Positions 33,935-42,917 are shown, counted from the first letter of the stretch. The stretch is DNA of 64,000 bases from Actinocatenispora sp036503555 (GCA_036503555.1 DASXWQ010000091.1:59580-123579), one strand, 5' to 3'. The notes: generated from the letters alone by a model not told the origin. Program-made: numbers and translations.

Positions 33935-34523
33935 TCACTGGCCGGGCGGGAAGCCCGCGGGGTCGACGTCCAGCCCGAACGGCGCCGGCAGCGTGATCTT
34001 CTCGCCGAACGGCACCCGGACGTCCCTGGTGTAGTCGCCGTCGCGGGGCTCGGAGAACAGCGTCACCGACGCGCGCGGCTTCGCCCAGCGGTCGACCAGC
34101 AGGTAGAGCGGTACGGGGCCGTGCGCGTAGCCGCGCCGCGTGAACGCCCGGTCGGTGTCCGCGTTGCGCCTCGACGACGTGATCTCCACGACGAGCAGCG
34201 CCTCGTCCGCCGCGACCTCCGTGCCCGGATCGGCCATCGCCGCTTCGGGCAGGACCACGAGGTCCGGTATGTACAGCCGGTCGGTGGCGGCGATCCGCAC
34301 GGCCTGTGTCTGCGACAGGGACAGCTCGGCCGGCAGGTGGCGCGCCAACAGCATCGTCAGCCGGCCGGCGATCAGGTTGTGCCTACTCGGGCGGCGGGGT
34401 CACCGTGATGATCCCACCGTCGTCGACGATTTCCGCACGCCAGCCTGCCGGCACGTCCAACTCTCGCCAGACATCCAGGGAATCCTTCGGCATGGGGAGA
34501 TCCTCAACCGCAGCGGTGCTCAT
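33935..34523 (-). pseudogene. Uma2-family (DUF820) nuclease-like gene, frameshifted
   Basis: The N-terminal part runs from ATG at 34523 (MSTAAVEDLPMPKDSLDVW) to PPPE and a TAG stop at 34383. The rest continues at once in another frame, HNLIAGRLTMLLARHLP onwards, with the PD-(D/E)xK-like residues in YIPDLVVLPE and LLVVEITSS, and stops at 33935. Joined, the two parts match a full Uma2 protein of about 195 residues, a family common as many copies in actinobacteria and of unknown role. A single indel would explain the break. Confidence 0.75.
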
Positions 34524-34576
34524 GTCCTCGGTCACCTTCTGCTCTCGGTTGCTGGCCGAACGATGGTCCCTTCCCG

Positions 34577-34942
34577 TCACAACCCGGATCGTCCCAGGGG
34601 ATGCAGGAACTCCAGGCGGTTGCCGTGGGGGTCGCGGGTGTGGAAGCGGCGCATGCCGGGGAAGTTGTCGTCCCAGTCGACGGGGTGGCCGGCGGCGGTG
34701 AGCCGGTCGGCGAGGCCGTCCAGGTCGGGCCAGATCAGGCCGGGGTGCGCCTTGCGGGCGGGGCGGAAGTCGGCCTCGACGCCGAGGTGCAGCTCGATGC
34801 CGTTGCCGCGGAACCAGCAGCCGCCGCGGGCGGCGAGTACGGGCGGCTTGGCGATCTCGGCGAGGCCGAGTACGCCGGAGTAGTAGGCGCGGAGAGCGTC
34901 CTCGCTGCCGGCCGGGCAGGAGATCTGCACATGGTGGATCAC
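34577..34942 (-). CDS. Glyoxalase/VOC superfamily protein
   Basis: 121-residue vicinal-oxygen-chelate protein with one full beta-alpha-beta-beta-beta pair: MIHHVQISCPAGSEDALRAY, IELHLGVEADFRPARKAHPG and FHTRDPHGNRLEFLHP. A His near the start, His in ELHLG and Glu in RLEF could bind a metal. Members include dioxygenases, fosfomycin-resistance-type transferases and unknown enzymes. GTG start with GGAGG four bases upstream. Confidence 0.88.
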   Translation of the reverse strand: MIHHVQISCPAGSEDALRAYYSGVLGLAEIAKPPVLAARGGCWFRGNGIELHLGVEADFRPARKAHPGLIWPDLDGLADRLTAAGHPVDWDDNFPGMRRFHTRDPHGNRLEFLHPLGRSGL

Positions 34943-35044
34943 GAAACCTCCGGGTGCGCTCGGGTACGCGGACCACGATGCCCGGAGGTTGCGTGAATAG
35001 CAAGACGGACGTACGGTTTAGGAACTGATCACGGTGACGGCGAC

Positions 35045-35063
35045 CCTGCTGAGGCTCGCCTAA
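35045..35063 (+). promoter_or_regulatory. Iron-box-like site before aconitase
   Basis: tgaggctcgcctaa (35050-35063) carries AGGC-tc-GCCT, the core of DtxR/IdeR/DmdR iron boxes, 65 bases before the aconitase start. A close relative lies at 51458-51476 before a siderophore-interacting gene. Confidence 0.5.
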
Positions 35064-35127
35064 GTCGGCCCCGGGCCGGCCCGTGCGCCAGACTGCATCT
35101 GCATACTCATGGACGAAGGAGTACGAC

Positions 35128-37899
35128 GTGGCGAGCCTCGACACCTTCGGCGCGAAGAGCGACCTGCGCGTAGGTGACGACACCTACGAGATCTACCGGC
35201 TGGACGCGGTCGACGGGCAGGAGCGCCTGCCGTACAGCCTGAAGATCCTGCTGGAGAACCTGCTCCGCACCGAGGACGGCGCGAACATCACCGCCGACCA
35301 CATCCGCGCCCTCGCGGGCTGGGACCCCGACGCCGAGCCGAGCGTCGAGATCCAGTACACCCCGGCGCGGGTGCTGATGCAGGACTTCACCGGCGTACCG
35401 TGCATCGTCGACCTCGCCACCATGCGCGAGGCGGTACGCGAGCTGGGCGGCGACCCGTCGAAGGTCAACCCGCTCGCCCCCGCCGAGCTGGTCATCGACC
35501 ACTCGGTCATCGCCGACATCTTCGGCCGCGAGGACGCGTTCGAGCGCAACGTCGAGCTGGAGTACGGGCGGAACAAGGAGCGCTACCAGTTCCTGCGCTG
35601 GGGCCAGACCGCGTTCGACGACTTCAAGGTGGTCCCGCCGGGCACCGGCATCGTGCACCAGGTCAACATCGAGTACCTGGCGCGCACCATCTTCTCCCGT
35701 GACGGCGTGGCGTACCCGGACACGCTGGTCGGCACCGACTCGCACACCACGATGGTCAACGGCCTCGGCGTGCTCGGCTGGGGCGTCGGCGGCATCGAGG
35801 CGGAGGCCGCGATGCTCGGCCAGCCGGTGTCGATGCTGATCCCGCGGGTGGTCGGGTTCAAGCTGTCCGGTCAACTGCCGGACGGCGCGACCGCCACCGA
35901 CCTGGTGCTCACGATCACCGAGATGCTGCGCAAGCACGGCGTGGTCGGCAAGTTCGTCGAGTTCTACGGGCCGGGCGTCGGCGCGGTGCCGCTGGCCAAC
36001 CGCGCCACCATCGGCAACATGAGCCCGGAGTACGGCTCGACCTGTGCGATCTTCCCGATCGACGACGAGACCGTGCGCTACCTGCGGCTGACCGGGCGGG
36101 ACGAGAAGCAGATCGCGCTCGTCGAGGCGTACGCGAAGCAGCAGGGGCTGTGGCACGACGCGGCGGCCGAGCCGGCGTACTCGGAGCGGCTGGAGCTGGA
36201 CCTGTCGACGGTGGAGCCGTCGCTCGCCGGGCCGAAGCGCCCGCAGGACCGCGTGCCGCTGGCGCAGGCGAAGCACATCTTCCGGCAGGCGCTGAAGGAC
36301 TACGTGTCCGACGAGGAGCTGGCCGGCCAGGACGAGGCGGACGCCGAGTCGTTCCCGGCCAGCGACTCCCCCGCGTACTCCGGTGCGGACGACGCGGGCG
36401 CGCCGCGGCCGATCCCGTCCGCCGCGAAGAACGGCCGCCCCAGCAAGCCGGTACGCGTCACCGACGAGAACGGCACGGAGTTCGAGCTGGACCACGGCGC
36501 GGTCGTGATCGCCGCGATCACGTCCTGCACCAACACCTCCAACCCGCAGGTGATGGTCGGCGCCGCGCTGCTCGCGAAGAACGCGGTGGAGCGCGGCCTG
36601 AACCGCAAGCCGTGGGTGAAGACGACGCTGGCGCCCGGCTCGAAGGTCGTCATGGACTACTACGAGCGCGCCGGCCTCACGCCGTACCTCGACAAGCTCG
36701 GCTTCAACCTCGTCGGATACGGCTGCACCACGTGCATCGGCAACTCGGGCCCGCTGCCGGAGGCGATCAGCGCCGCCGTCAACGACAACGACCTGACCGC
36801 AGTGTCCGTGCTGTCCGGCAACCGCAACTTCGAGGGCCGGATCAACCCGGACGTCAAGATGAACTACCTGGCCTCGCCGCCGCTGGTGGTGGCGTACGCG
36901 CTGGCCGGATCGATGGACGTGGACTTCGAGACCGAACCGCTCGGCCAGGACTCCGAGGGCAAGCCGGTGTACCTGCGCGAGATCTGGCCGTCCGGCGTCG
37001 ACATCGAGAACGTCATCGGTACCGCGCTCGCGTCCGAGATGTTCTCGTCCGACTACGCCGACGTGTTCGCCGGCGACCAGCGCTGGCAGTCGCTGCCGAC
37101 GCCGACCGGCGACACGTTCGCCTGGGCCGGCGACTCGACGTACGTGCGGAAGCCCCCGTACTTCGAGGGCATGGCGCAGTCCCCCGCCCCCGTCGGTGAC
37201 ATCGCCGGCGCCCGGGTGCTGGCGAAGCTCGGCGACTCGGTCACCACCGACCACATCTCGCCGGCCGGCGCCATCAAGCCGGACTCCCCCGCCGGGAAGT
37301 ACCTGTCGGAGCACGGCGTCGAGCGCCGCGACTTCAACTCGTACGGCTCGCGGCGCGGCAACCACGAGGTGATGATCCGCGGCACGTTCGCGAACATCCG
37401 GCTGCGCAACCAGCTCGTACCGGGTGTCGAGGGCGGCTTCACGAAGGACTTCACCACCGGCGAGCAGAACACCATCTACGACGCCGCGCAGAACTACGCC
37501 GCCGCCGGTACCCCGCTGGTCATCCTGGCCGGCAAGGAGTACGGCTCGGGCTCGTCGCGGGACTGGGCGGCGAAGGGCACCGTGCTGCTCGGCGTACGCG
37601 CGGCCATCGCCGAGTCGTTCGAGCGCATCCACCGGTCGAACCTGATCGGCATGGGCGTGCTGCCGCTCCAGTACCCGGAGGGGCAGAACGCCGAGTCGCT
37701 CGGCCTGACCGGCGAGGAGACGTTCGCGATCAGCGGCATCACCGCCCTCAACGACGGCTCCACGCCGCGCACGGTGCACGTCACCGCTGGCGACGTCGAG
37801 TTCGACGCGGTCGTCCGCATCGACACGCCCGGCGAGGCCGACTACTACCGCCACGGCGGCATCCTGCAGTACGTCCTCCGCAAGATGCTCGCCAACTGA
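35128..37899 (+). CDS. acnA: Aconitate hydratase A
   Basis: TCA-cycle enzyme turning citrate into isocitrate through a [4Fe-4S] cluster. 923 residues; the cluster ligands are Cys467 in SCTNTSNPQ and Cys533/Cys536 in GCTTCIGNSG. The swivel domain near the C-terminus has GKEYGSGSSRDWAAKG. Residues about 405-450 form an acidic insertion (DEADAESFPASDSPAYSG) of the kind found in actinobacterial aconitases. GTG at 35128 is chosen for AAGGAG six bases upstream. Single gene with its own terminator; an iron-box-like sequence lies 65 bases upstream. Confidence 0.97.
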   Translation: MASLDTFGAKSDLRVGDDTYEIYRLDAVDGQERLPYSLKILLENLLRTEDGANITADHIRALAGWDPDAEPSVEIQYTPARVLMQDFTGVPCIVDLATMREAVRELGGDPSKVNPLAPAELVIDHSVIADIFGREDAFERNVELEYGRNKERYQFLRWGQTAFDDFKVVPPGTGIVHQVNIEYLARTIFSRDGVAYPDTLVGTDSHTTMVNGLGVLGWGVGGIEAEAAMLGQPVSMLIPRVVGFKLSGQLPDGATATDLVLTITEMLRKHGVVGKFVEFYGPGVGAVPLANRATIGNMSPEYGSTCAIFPIDDETVRYLRLTGRDEKQIALVEAYAKQQGLWHDAAAEPAYSERLELDLSTVEPSLAGPKRPQDRVPLAQAKHIFRQALKDYVSDEELAGQDEADAESFPASDSPAYSGADDAGAPRPIPSAAKNGRPSKPVRVTDENGTEFELDHGAVVIAAITSCTNTSNPQVMVGAALLAKNAVERGLNRKPWVKTTLAPGSKVVMDYYERAGLTPYLDKLGFNLVGYGCTTCIGNSGPLPEAISAAVNDNDLTAVSVLSGNRNFEGRINPDVKMNYLASPPLVVAYALAGSMDVDFETEPLGQDSEGKPVYLREIWPSGVDIENVIGTALASEMFSSDYADVFAGDQRWQSLPTPTGDTFAWAGDSTYVRKPPYFEGMAQSPAPVGDIAGARVLAKLGDSVTTDHISPAGAIKPDSPAGKYLSEHGVERRDFNSYGSRRGNHEVMIRGTFANIRLRNQLVPGVEGGFTKDFTTGEQNTIYDAAQNYAAAGTPLVILAGKEYGSGSSRDWAAKGTVLLGVRAAIAESFERIHRSNLIGMGVLPLQYPEGQNAESLGLTGEETFAISGITALNDGSTPRTVHVTAGDVEFDAVVRIDTPGEADYYRHGGILQYVLRKMLAN

Positions 37900-37904
37900 C
37901 CGAC

Positions 37905-37940
37905 ACGAAGGGGTCCGCCATACCCGGCGGGCCCCTTCGT
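37905..37940 (+). terminator. Terminator of acnA
   Basis: acgaagggg (37905-37913) pairs with ccccttcgt (37932-37940), with ccgcc/ggcgg inside. It begins just six bases after the stop codon. The first base of the stop anticodon of the minus-strand remnant falls in its right arm. Confidence 0.8.
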
Positions 37941-38345
37941 CATGTCAGCCACCCGGGCAGAGGCTCGCGCCGGGCGTACCACTCGGCGGGGATCCCGGCG
38001 GTCCCGACGTAGCCGGCGACGATCCCGCCCACGATCGCGGCGGTGGTGTCCACGTCGCCGCCAGCCGCCACGCAGGTCGCCACCGCACGTCGGTAGTCGG
38101 TCAGGTAGGTGTCCGCCGCCCAGAGCGCGAACCCGATGGGGTCGATTCCGTCGCCGCAGACCACCTTCGGCCGCGAGTACGCACGCCATCTCGGTGTCGT
38201 CGGTCCAGGGCCACGGCCCCGGTGGTGTCCGGCCGGTGGCGACCCCGGCAGCATCGTTGCCCGGGACGAAGAACTGCGCGCCGAGCGCGTCGCCCACCGA
38301 CAAGCCCGCCAGCGCCGCCCGCATCCGTACCTGATCACCCGTCAT
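37940..38345 (-). pseudogene. ADP-ribosylglycohydrolase remnant with internal deletion
   Basis: Starts as a normal DraG-type enzyme (MTGDQVRMRAALAGLSVGDA, then WPWTDDTEMACVLAAE), then changes frame and joins directly to the end of such a protein (IDPIGFALWAADTYLTDYRR, AAGGDVDTTAAIVGGIVAGY, IPAEWYARREPL). About 150 residues of the helical middle are missing. Both magnesium-binding halves survive in sequence but not in one frame. The stop lies in the acnA terminator. Confidence 0.8.
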
Positions 38346-38438
38346 GGCCGGAGACATGAGGCCCGGCCGGGCCGACGTCGCCCGGTCGGGTGAGGGTGCG
38401 CGGGTGGTTGAGAATGGGCGCGGCGAAAGGGGCAGCGG

Positions 38439-39335
38439 ATGGTGATGGCGGCGGAGACGTGGGGGATCAGCGGCCCGACGTTCCTCGGGCTGTACGCGGT
38501 CCTCGCGGTCGCGGTGGGCGTCGGCGCGTTCGTCGCGCGGCAGGTGGTGTCCCGCCGGGGGCCGCGCGACGTGCCGGACGTGGACCTCGCGGCGACACCG
38601 ATCGACGCGGCGTACCTGAACCGGGGGGCGACGCTCGCGGTCCTCGCCGCGTGCGGGGCGCTGAAGGCGGCGGGTGCGCTGACCATCGAGCCGGGCCGGC
38701 TGGTCGTGGCCCGGCCCGTCGACCTGCCACCGGACCTGCCGCGGCTGTCCTGGTACGTGCACCAGGCGGCGGCCCGGCCGGTCCGGTTGAGCCGGCTCGC
38801 CGACAACCCGCCGATCGCCGCGGAGCTGCGGGAGACCTCCGACCGGCTGACCCGGGCCGGGCTGCTCGCCACCGCCATGGCGCTGCGGGCGCAGCGGGCG
38901 ATCGGCCTGCTGCTCGTCGCGGTGCTGGCCTTCGGCGTGGTACGGCTGGCCGCCGGCACCGCCAACGGCCGCCCCGTCGGGAACCTGGTGCTGCTGCTGG
39001 TCGGGACGGCGATCGCGGCGGTCGCGTACCAGGTCACGGTGAGGCGGGTGACGCCGGCCGGGCAGCGCGCGCTGGAGCACGTACGCCGGCGGAACCACGC
39101 GCTGTCGCCCGGGATGAAGCCGAGCTGGTCGAGCTACGGGCCGAACGCGGCGGCGCTCAGCGTCGGTGCGTTCGGGGTGGCGGCGCTGTGGGCGGCCGAT
39201 CCAGGTTTCGCGGGTGGGCTGGGCCTCAGCCAGCCGTCCGCGGGCGGGTCGTCGGGCTCGTCCGACGGCGGTTCGAGCTCGTCGAGTTGCAGCGGCGGGT
39301 CGAGCTGCGGTGGTGGCGGCGGCTGCGGCGGCTGA
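38439..39335 (+). CDS. TIGR04222 membrane protein with Ser/Gly/Cys tail
   Basis: 298 residues. A first membrane helix (about 14-33) is followed by a cytoplasmic domain with IDAAYLNRGATLAVLAACGA, two membrane helices (about 154-171 and 182-199), PGMKPSWSSYGPNAA, and a low-complexity tail from residue 267 of Gly and Ser with Cys284, Cys290 and Cys296. This is the TIGR04222 architecture. It is first of four genes leading into a DUF692 enzyme, so the tail may be an enzyme substrate; that is inference. ATG with AAAGGGG upstream. Confidence 0.88.
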   Translation: MVMAAETWGISGPTFLGLYAVLAVAVGVGAFVARQVVSRRGPRDVPDVDLAATPIDAAYLNRGATLAVLAACGALKAAGALTIEPGRLVVARPVDLPPDLPRLSWYVHQAAARPVRLSRLADNPPIAAELRETSDRLTRAGLLATAMALRAQRAIGLLLVAVLAFGVVRLAAGTANGRPVGNLVLLLVGTAIAAVAYQVTVRRVTPAGQRALEHVRRRNHALSPGMKPSWSSYGPNAAALSVGAFGVAALWAADPGFAGGLGLSQPSAGGSSGSSDGGSSSSSCSGGSSCGGGGGCGG

Positions 39336-39466
39336 CGACCGCGTTCCGGCGCCCGTCCGACGACGAAACCGGCCGGCCGGCCGCGTGGCGTGTCGGGCGG
39401 CGACGGGCTGCGGCGTGTGACCGGGGTTGCGGGGGTCGGTGACCGTGGCACGAGGAGGTGACGCGC

Positions 39467-40480
39467 ATGCGTGGATACGCGGCGGGTGCCTGGCACGTGA
39501 GCGATCCGGTGTTCCTCGTCGGCTTCCTGGTCCTGACGGCGGCGGCGGTGGCCGGGGTGGCGCTGCTGCGCCGGGTGGTACCGGACCGGACGGCGACCCT
39601 GGACGACCTGGCGGAGCGGCTTGAGGCGGCGCCGATCGAGCTGGCGTACCTGCACGGCGGGCGGGACCTGGCGTTGCTGGCGGCGTGCGCGGCGCTGCGT
39701 GCCGCGGGCGCGTTGGACCTGCGCGCCGACGGGCGGATCGCCACCGGCGCGGCGGCGCCGCACGAGGTGCCGCGGCTGGCCACCGTCGTGTACGAGGCGG
39801 TCGGCGCGGGCATCGAGCCGCGCCTGCTGCGGTCCCAGCGCCGCGTCGTCGCGGAGACCGGTGCGGTCGCGGCCCGGGTACGGCGGATCGGCCTGGTGCC
39901 GGGGGTCTCGCCGTGGTGGCGGCGGTACGCGTGGCTGCTCGTGCTGCCGGTCCTCGCCCTCGGCGTGGCCCGCGTCGCGAGCGGCCCGGCGACGGCGGCC
40001 CAGGCCGTGTACCTCGAACTGGCCATGCTGCTGGCGGTGGTCGGCACGGCCGCCGTCTCGATCATGCTGTCGCCGCGGGTACGGTCGGTGTCCGGTGCGC
40101 GCGGCGTCGTGCTGCGGCGCCTGCGCACGCGTAACGAGGCGCTAGCGCCGGACATGCGGCCGAGCTGGCGGACGTACGGGCCGGTCGCGGCGGCGCGCAG
40201 CGTCGGCGTGTTCGGCACGGCGGCGGTCGCGGTGGTCGACCCGGAGCTGATCGCGCGCCTGCCCGTGCGGACGGACCCTGCGCTGCGGCGTACGTTCGGC
40301 TCGTCGCGGGCGGCGGGCGGCTCGGCGGTCGCCGCGTCCGGTGCGCTGTTCACCGCCGGCCTGGCCGGTGGCGACGGCTGCGGCGGGGGCGACGGCGGTG
40401 GCGGGGGCTGCGGGGGCGGCTGCGGCGGTGGTGGTTGCGGCGGTGGCGGCGGGTGTGGCGGCGGGGGGTGTGGCTCGTGA
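39467..40480 (+). CDS. TIGR04222 membrane protein with poly-Gly/Cys tail
   Basis: 337 residues, a paralogue of the preceding gene with the same helix pattern (about 13-33, 154-171, 182-201), IELAYLHGGRDLALLAACAA and PDMRPSWRTYGPV. From residue 301 the tail is almost pure glycine with Cys305, 315, 319, 324, 330 and 335 at three- to nine-residue spacing. ATG at 39467 is preferred because GGAGG lies eight bases upstream; a GTG nine bases earlier overlaps that site. Its stop overlaps the start of the DUF692 gene (GTGATG), so the two are translated together. Confidence 0.88.
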   Translation: MRGYAAGAWHVSDPVFLVGFLVLTAAAVAGVALLRRVVPDRTATLDDLAERLEAAPIELAYLHGGRDLALLAACAALRAAGALDLRADGRIATGAAAPHEVPRLATVVYEAVGAGIEPRLLRSQRRVVAETGAVAARVRRIGLVPGVSPWWRRYAWLLVLPVLALGVARVASGPATAAQAVYLELAMLLAVVGTAAVSIMLSPRVRSVSGARGVVLRRLRTRNEALAPDMRPSWRTYGPVAAARSVGVFGTAAVAVVDPELIARLPVRTDPALRRTFGSSRAAGGSAVAASGALFTAGLAGGDGCGGGDGGGGGCGGGCGGGGCGGGGGCGGGGCGS

Positions 40481-41298
40481 TGCCGATGGCGGACGTCGGG
40501 GTCGGCGTCGGGTGGCGGTCGGAGATCGCCGGGGTGCTCGCCGACCTGCCCGGCCTGCGCTTCACCGAGGTCGTCGCCGAGTCGCTGGCGGGCGAGCCGC
40601 CGGCCCTGCTCGGAGCGTTGGCCGACCGCGGGGTCACGGTGATCCCGCACGGCACGCGGCTGTCGCTCGGCGGCGCGGAGCCGGTCCAGCCGGCGCGACT
40701 CGCCCACCTGGCGAACGCCGCCCGTTCGCTGTCCGCCCCGCTCGTCAGTGAGCACGTCGCGTTCGTCCGCGGCGGCGGCGTGGAGGCCGGGCACCTGCTG
40801 CCGGTACCACGTACCCGGGCGGCGCTCGCGGTTCTGGTGGAGAACGTCCGCGCCGCGCAGGCCGAGCTGCCCGTACCCCTTGCGCTGGAACCGATCGCGG
40901 CGTTGTTCGACTGGCCCGACGACGAGTACGACGAGGCGGGGTTCCTGACCGAGCTGCTGTCACGGACCGACGCGCTGCTGCTGCTCGACGTCGCCAACGT
41001 GTACGCCAACGCCCGCAACCGCGGCCAGGACCCGGTGGCGCTGCTCGACCGGCTGCCGCTGGAACGCGTCGCGTACGTGCACGTCGCCGGTGGCTCGGTG
41101 CGCGACGGCCGCTACCACGACACGCACACCGATCCGACGCCGCCGGAGGTGTTCGAGCTGGTCGCCGCGCTGTGCGAGCGGCGCCGCCCGCCGGCGCTGA
41201 TGCTCGAACGCGACGGCCGGTACCCACCGGCCGACGAGCTGCGCGCCGAGCTGGACGCCCTCGCCGACGCCGCCGGATATCCCCGGGTCACCACGTGA
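40480..41298 (+). CDS. DUF692 / MNIO multinuclear iron oxidase family enzyme
   Basis: 272-residue TIM-barrel of the DUF692 family, whose studied members (MbnB, TglH, ChrH, bufferin enzymes) use two or three iron ions to rebuild cysteine residues in peptides. Likely metal ligands: His57, Glu91/His92 in SEHVAF, Glu137 in LALEPI, Asp170 and Asn173 in LLDVANVYAN, His201 in YVHVAGG, Asp214/His216 in HDTHTD, and Glu243 in MLERDG. The ATG shares its first base with the TIGR04222 stop. The next gene, overlapping by four bases, may be its partner. Confidence 0.9.
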   Translation: MPMADVGVGVGWRSEIAGVLADLPGLRFTEVVAESLAGEPPALLGALADRGVTVIPHGTRLSLGGAEPVQPARLAHLANAARSLSAPLVSEHVAFVRGGGVEAGHLLPVPRTRAALAVLVENVRAAQAELPVPLALEPIAALFDWPDDEYDEAGFLTELLSRTDALLLLDVANVYANARNRGQDPVALLDRLPLERVAYVHVAGGSVRDGRYHDTHTDPTPPEVFELVAALCERRRPPALMLERDGRYPPADELRAELDALADAAGYPRVTT

Positions 41299-41801
41299 GC
41301 CCGACCGACCCGGGCGGCGGCACCGATCCGCGGACCGCAGCGGGCGACGCACCGGCGGATGCCGGCCGGGCGGAGCTGGCAGTACGGCAGGCGGAGCTGG
41401 TGGCGTCGCTGGTCGCCGGCGCGCCGGTACCGGACGGCTTCGACCCGGACGACCTCGCGGTGGCGCGGCGTGCACTGCTACGCAAGCGGGCCGGCGAGGT
41501 ACGCCACGGCTGGCCGCTGCTGGCGTCGTCGTACGGGGCGGACTGGCCGGAGACGTTCGCCGCCTGGGCCGCGGGCCGACCGCCGGCCGGCGCGCTGCGG
41601 GACGGCTGGGACCTGGCCCGGCAGCTCGCCGCCGCCGGTACCCTGCCCGAGCGGGCGGCCGCGGAGCTGGCCGGGCGGGAGGCGCTCGCCCGCTACGACG
41701 GGAGGTCCGCGCCGCGCCCGCGCCGGCTGCCGGCGGCCCGCCGCGTCGGGCGTACCGTCGCGGTCGCCGCGTTCGGCCGGGTCCGCCTCCTGTCGCGGTG
41801 A
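41295..41801 (+). CDS. SCO6045-like small protein, possible DUF692 partner
   Basis: 168-residue soluble protein. The first about 30 residues are low complexity; then follow ELAVRQAELVASLVAGAPVP, a helical core with RHGWPLLASSYGADWPETFA, and a basic C-terminus. DUF692 enzymes normally need a partner protein that binds the substrate leader, and this gene overlaps the enzyme gene (GTGA). I recall the same two-gene order in Streptomyces (SCO6045 type). Function is inferred from position only. Confidence 0.75.
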   Translation: MSPTDPGGGTDPRTAAGDAPADAGRAELAVRQAELVASLVAGAPVPDGFDPDDLAVARRALLRKRAGEVRHGWPLLASSYGADWPETFAAWAAGRPPAGALRDGWDLARQLAAAGTLPERAAAELAGREALARYDGRSAPRPRRLPAARRVGRTVAVAAFGRVRLLSR

Positions 41802-42038
41802 CGGACGAGCAGGTCAGGGTCGGTGTCGCCGCCGTGGTGCGGGACGGCGACGCCCCGGCGCGCATGGCGCGGTGACGTGGCCCGACCGTGTACGCCGGGT
41901 GCGGGCGCACCGGTGGCGAGGCCCGGGTCGCCGAGCCGGACCGCGCCACCGCCCTGTCCTGGCGTACGCCCGGCGAGCTGCGCGCGACGCCCGGCGAGCT
42001 GTTCGCCCCGCTTCCTCGCCGAGCACCCGAGCCTCTGA
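41798..42038 (+). pseudogene. NUDIX hydrolase remnant with internal deletion
   Basis: Begins VTDEQVRVGVAAVVRDGDAP, a normal NUDIX start, then hits a stop. The downstream piece AEPDRATALSWRTPGELRAT and, after another frameshift, FLAEHPSL match a NUDIX C-terminus. The Nudix box itself (GX5EX7REUXEEXGU) is absent. The start overlaps the SCO6045-like stop in a GTGA, so it was once the last gene of the operon. Confidence 0.6.
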
Positions 42039-42047
42039 CCGACCCGC

Positions 42048-42917
42048 CTACGACGGCACGTCCGGGGTGCGGACGGCGTCGACGAGGCTGGTCCAGTTGT
42101 CGGCGCCGTGCCCGGCGGCGACCGCCCGGTCGTAGAGCCGGCGTACGGCGGCGGGCAGTGCGGTGTCGAGGCCGGCGGCGCGGCTCGCCTCGGTGATGTG
42201 GGCGGCGGTCGCGCCCATCATCCGTACCGTGCTGAGCGTGCCCGGATGCTCGCCGCGATCGATCTGCGCCGCCGCGGCCGGCAGGTACGCCGACAGCGAG
42301 TCCAGGTTGTCCGCCGCCCACGGCGCGAACTCCGCCGCGCTCACGCCCGCCGTACCCACCAGCGCCGTCGCGTGCAGGTACGCGGCGAGCGCGGTCAGGA
42401 AGATGTCGAGCTGCGCCTGGTAGTAGAGCTGGGCGAGGGCGGGGTCGGCGCCGAGGATCCGCGGCGTGCCGATGACCCGCAGCACCGGGGAGTACTCGTC
42501 GAGGGCGGTGAGGTCGCCGGAGTAGTAGACGTACGCGGCGTCGGTGCCGACCAGCGGCGCCGGCACCATCACGCCGCCCGCAACGAACCGGGCGCCGCGC
42601 CCGCTCGCCCAGTCCGCCGCCTCTCGGGTACGCGCGGGCGTGTCGGAGCTGAGGTTGACGAGCACCCGGCCGGTCAGGTCGGTGTCGCCGAGGATGTCGT
42701 ACATGGCCTGGTAGTCGGTGAGGCTCAGGACGACCAGCTCGCTCGCGCGAAGCGCCGCGGCGGGCGAGTCGGCGACCCGGGCGCCTGCGGCGACCAGCGC
42801 GCCGGCGCGGCCGGGCGTCCGGTTCCAGACGGTGGTGGGGTGGCCGGCGGCGTGCAGGACGCGGGCCGTCGCGCGGCCCATCGGGCCGAGGCCGACGACG
42901 GTCACGGGGATGTTCAT
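42048..42917 (-). CDS. Imine reductase-like NADPH enzyme, Tyr type
   Basis: 289-residue beta-hydroxyacid-dehydrogenase-fold protein of the imine reductase (IRED) group. It has the Rossmann motif GLGPMGRATARVL (9-21) with WNRT for NADPH, NLSSDTP, GGVMVPAPLVGT, and a long interdomain helix. The key catalytic position, in LAQLYYQAQL, is Tyr166; IREDs with Tyr here are mostly S-selective. These enzymes reduce cyclic imines or couple amines to ketones. The ATG overlaps the stop of the Asp-type paralogue (ATGA). Confidence 0.85.
   Translation of the reverse strand: MNIPVTVVGLGPMGRATARVLHAAGHPTTVWNRTPGRAGALVAAGARVADSPAAALRASELVVLSLTDYQAMYDILGDTDLTGRVLVNLSSDTPARTREAADWASGRGARFVAGGVMVPAPLVGTDAAYVYYSGDLTALDEYSPVLRVIGTPRILGADPALAQLYYQAQLDIFLTALAAYLHATALVGTAGVSAAEFAPWAADNLDSLSAYLPAAAAQIDRGEHPGTLSTVRMMGATAAHITEASRAAGLDTALPAAVRRLYDRAVAAGHGADNWTSLVDAVRTPDVPS

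Noticed and set aside
35107..37854. 915-codon minus-strand open frame opposite aconitase
   Set aside because: Compositional shadow; the plus strand encodes a complete aconitase with its cluster cysteines.
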